Positions 63,265 through 64,000 of a DNA stretch of 64,000 bases are shown here, piece by piece. Numbering within the stretch: the stretch's first letter is position 1; the number at the start of each line of letters is the position of its first letter. Source of the stretch: Verrucomicrobiales bacterium (GTDB taxonomy: Bacteria; Verrucomicrobiota; Verrucomicrobiia; Limisphaerales; UBA9464); the NCBI GenBank assembly GCA_027483345.1, contig JAIXUV010000034.1, forward strand, positions 1 through 64,000, given 5' to 3'. The notes under the pieces were generated by a model. That model was given only the letters and a program-made list of their open reading frames with translations. It did no database searches and was not told where the DNA came from. The translations under genes and the position numbers were made by a program.

Positions 63265-64000
63265 TCAGCCGCACGTCTCTTCCTGCGTTTCCGCGGACGT
63301 TTCCGAAGCGGCTTTCGGGATGGGCACGAGGTCCATCGGCTGCTCGTGGTCCAGATGGGCGTTGCAAGCGGTGAAGAACTCGTCCCGGGTCGTGGCCCGC
63401 CGGATCCGATGGAGGAAGTCGGGGCTGATGCCGTCCCCGACGAAGTTCATGTACTTCTTCATCTTCTCGACCTGCAACCGCTCACGGAAACCCGCCGTCG
63501 GCTGGGTCGCTTCGTAGAGTCTGCGGACGTAGTCCAGGACCTCCCGTCCGGTGGGGCGACGGAACCCGCGGCCAGCCCGATGGTCGCGGATCTGCCCGAA
63601 GATCCATGGGTTCCGAATGCAACCGCGGCCGATCATCAGTCCCCGCGCGCCGGTTTCGGCAAGCACCTGTTCGGCTCGGCCGGGCGAATAGACGTTTCCG
63701 TTGGCGAGCACGGGACAACCCAAGGCCTCCACCGCACGTCGGATGAACCCGTATCGGACTTCCGAACGGTACATCTCGCGCACGGTGCGACCATGCACGG
63801 TAAGGAGGTCGACCCGATGGCGGGCGACGATTTCCAGCAACGTCTCGAACACCTCGGTGTCGTCGAACCCGATGCGCGTCTTCACGGTGAAGGCCACGTC
63901 GGTGACGGCCTGCCTCATGGCACCGAGGATGCGGTCGATGCGTTCAGGTTCGCGCAGGAGACCGCCGCCGGCGCACTTGCGATAGACCACCGGCGCCGGA
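63265..64000 (-). CDS. tRNA-dihydrouridine synthase, partial (5' end beyond window)
   Basis: FMN-dependent reduction of uridine in tRNA D-loops. The frame is open to the right edge, so at least 245 residues are seen and the N-terminus is missing. The visible part begins PAPVVYRKCAGGGLLREPER, with the catalytic Cys in KCAGGG; then VKTRIGFDDTEVFETLLEIV, LLTVHGRTVREMYRSEVRYG, VLANGNVYSPGRAEQVLAET and GLMIGRGCIRNPWIFGQI. These are Dus-family hallmarks; the sub-family (DusA/B/C) is not decided. A helical C-terminal tRNA-binding domain follows. Confidence 0.93.
   Translation of the reverse strand, partial: PAPVVYRKCAGGGLLREPERIDRILGAMRQAVTDVAFTVKTRIGFDDTEVFETLLEIVARHRVDLLTVHGRTVREMYRSEVRYGFIRRAVEALGCPVLANGNVYSPGRAEQVLAETGARGLMIGRGCIRNPWIFGQIRDHRAGRGFRRPTGREVLDYVRRLYEATQPTAGFRERLQVEKMKKYMNFVGDGISPDFLHRIRRATTRDEFFTACNAHLDHEQPMDLVPIPKAASETSAETQEETCG

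Noticed and set aside
1-64000. Search for CRISPR arrays, insertion sequences, tRNA or rRNA genes
   Set aside because: No regularly spaced direct repeats, transposase-like proteins, cloverleaf candidates or rRNA stretches were recognised by eye. Dedicated RNA and repeat searches could still find something short.

Overview
The window looks like part of a Verrucomicrobiota chromosome, most likely the Limisphaerales/Pedosphaera side (subdivision 3). This placement is inferred from gene content, not from a marker-gene tree. The pointers are: high GC; short-tailed PEP-CTERM surface proteins; a type II-like pseudopilin with a FTLVELLVV-type N-terminus and an H-X9-DG C-terminal motif; a planctomycete/verrucomicrobial-type c-type haem domain; CotH-like, BNR-sialidase and sodium:solute symporter genes; and secreted proteins ending in the sticky beta-rich module (YQIQYSE... 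/ YRLEASGDL...) common in this group. An outer membrane is shown by BamA, OmpH/Skp and a heptosyltransferase.

Left part (1-16 kb): a divergent UvrA running off the left edge and ndk (both minus); a stand-alone MlaD/MCE protein; an FHA/zinc-ribbon protein; a sodium:solute symporter; CsbD and dodecin; then a translationally coupled block of glycosyltransferase, large membrane-anchored protein, ABC ATPase and ABC permease, followed by ribonuclease D. A CII-like regulator and a second symporter close this part.

Middle left (17.7-24.5 kb): an AT-richer patch holding a secreted protein and a CDP-glucose 4,6-dehydratase (rfbG), then GC-rich genes for a C-methyltransferase, a sugar 3,5-epimerase and a methyltransferase-like protein. 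Together these suggest synthesis of a branched or methylated deoxysugar for surface glycans. MsrP and a tandem Lrp/AsnC-like protein follow.

Centre (24.5-42.6 kb): mutS, homoserine dehydrogenase, a glutaredoxin, a PEP-CTERM protein, a GT2 glycosyltransferase, a PfkB kinase, then a clear cobalamin riboswitch (about 31655-31848) ahead of a tight four-gene set (PEP-CTERM surface protein, Cys-rich CWC/DUF5522 protein, secreted protein, pseudopilin). This is followed by the housekeeping block dnaB-bamA-ompH (with terminator), ispD and rpoD (with terminator).

Right part (42.6-64 kb): CotH-like protein, sialidase-like protein, an orphan ABC-2 permease, an NYN/LOTUS protein, a Gre-C-domain protein, DoxX, phosphohexomutase, a haem protein, acylphosphatase, phosphoesterase, heptosyltransferase, a monothiol glutaredoxin, a CobA-HemD fusion, a chemoreceptor, a TIM-barrel epimerase, a 34-residue very basic protein, a lipoprotein, an M23 peptidase and a partial tRNA-dihydrouridine synthase.

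The most interesting item is the B12 riboswitch placed before a surface-anchored protein rather than a known B12 transporter or enzyme. No CRISPR array, insertion sequence, rRNA or tRNA was recognised.
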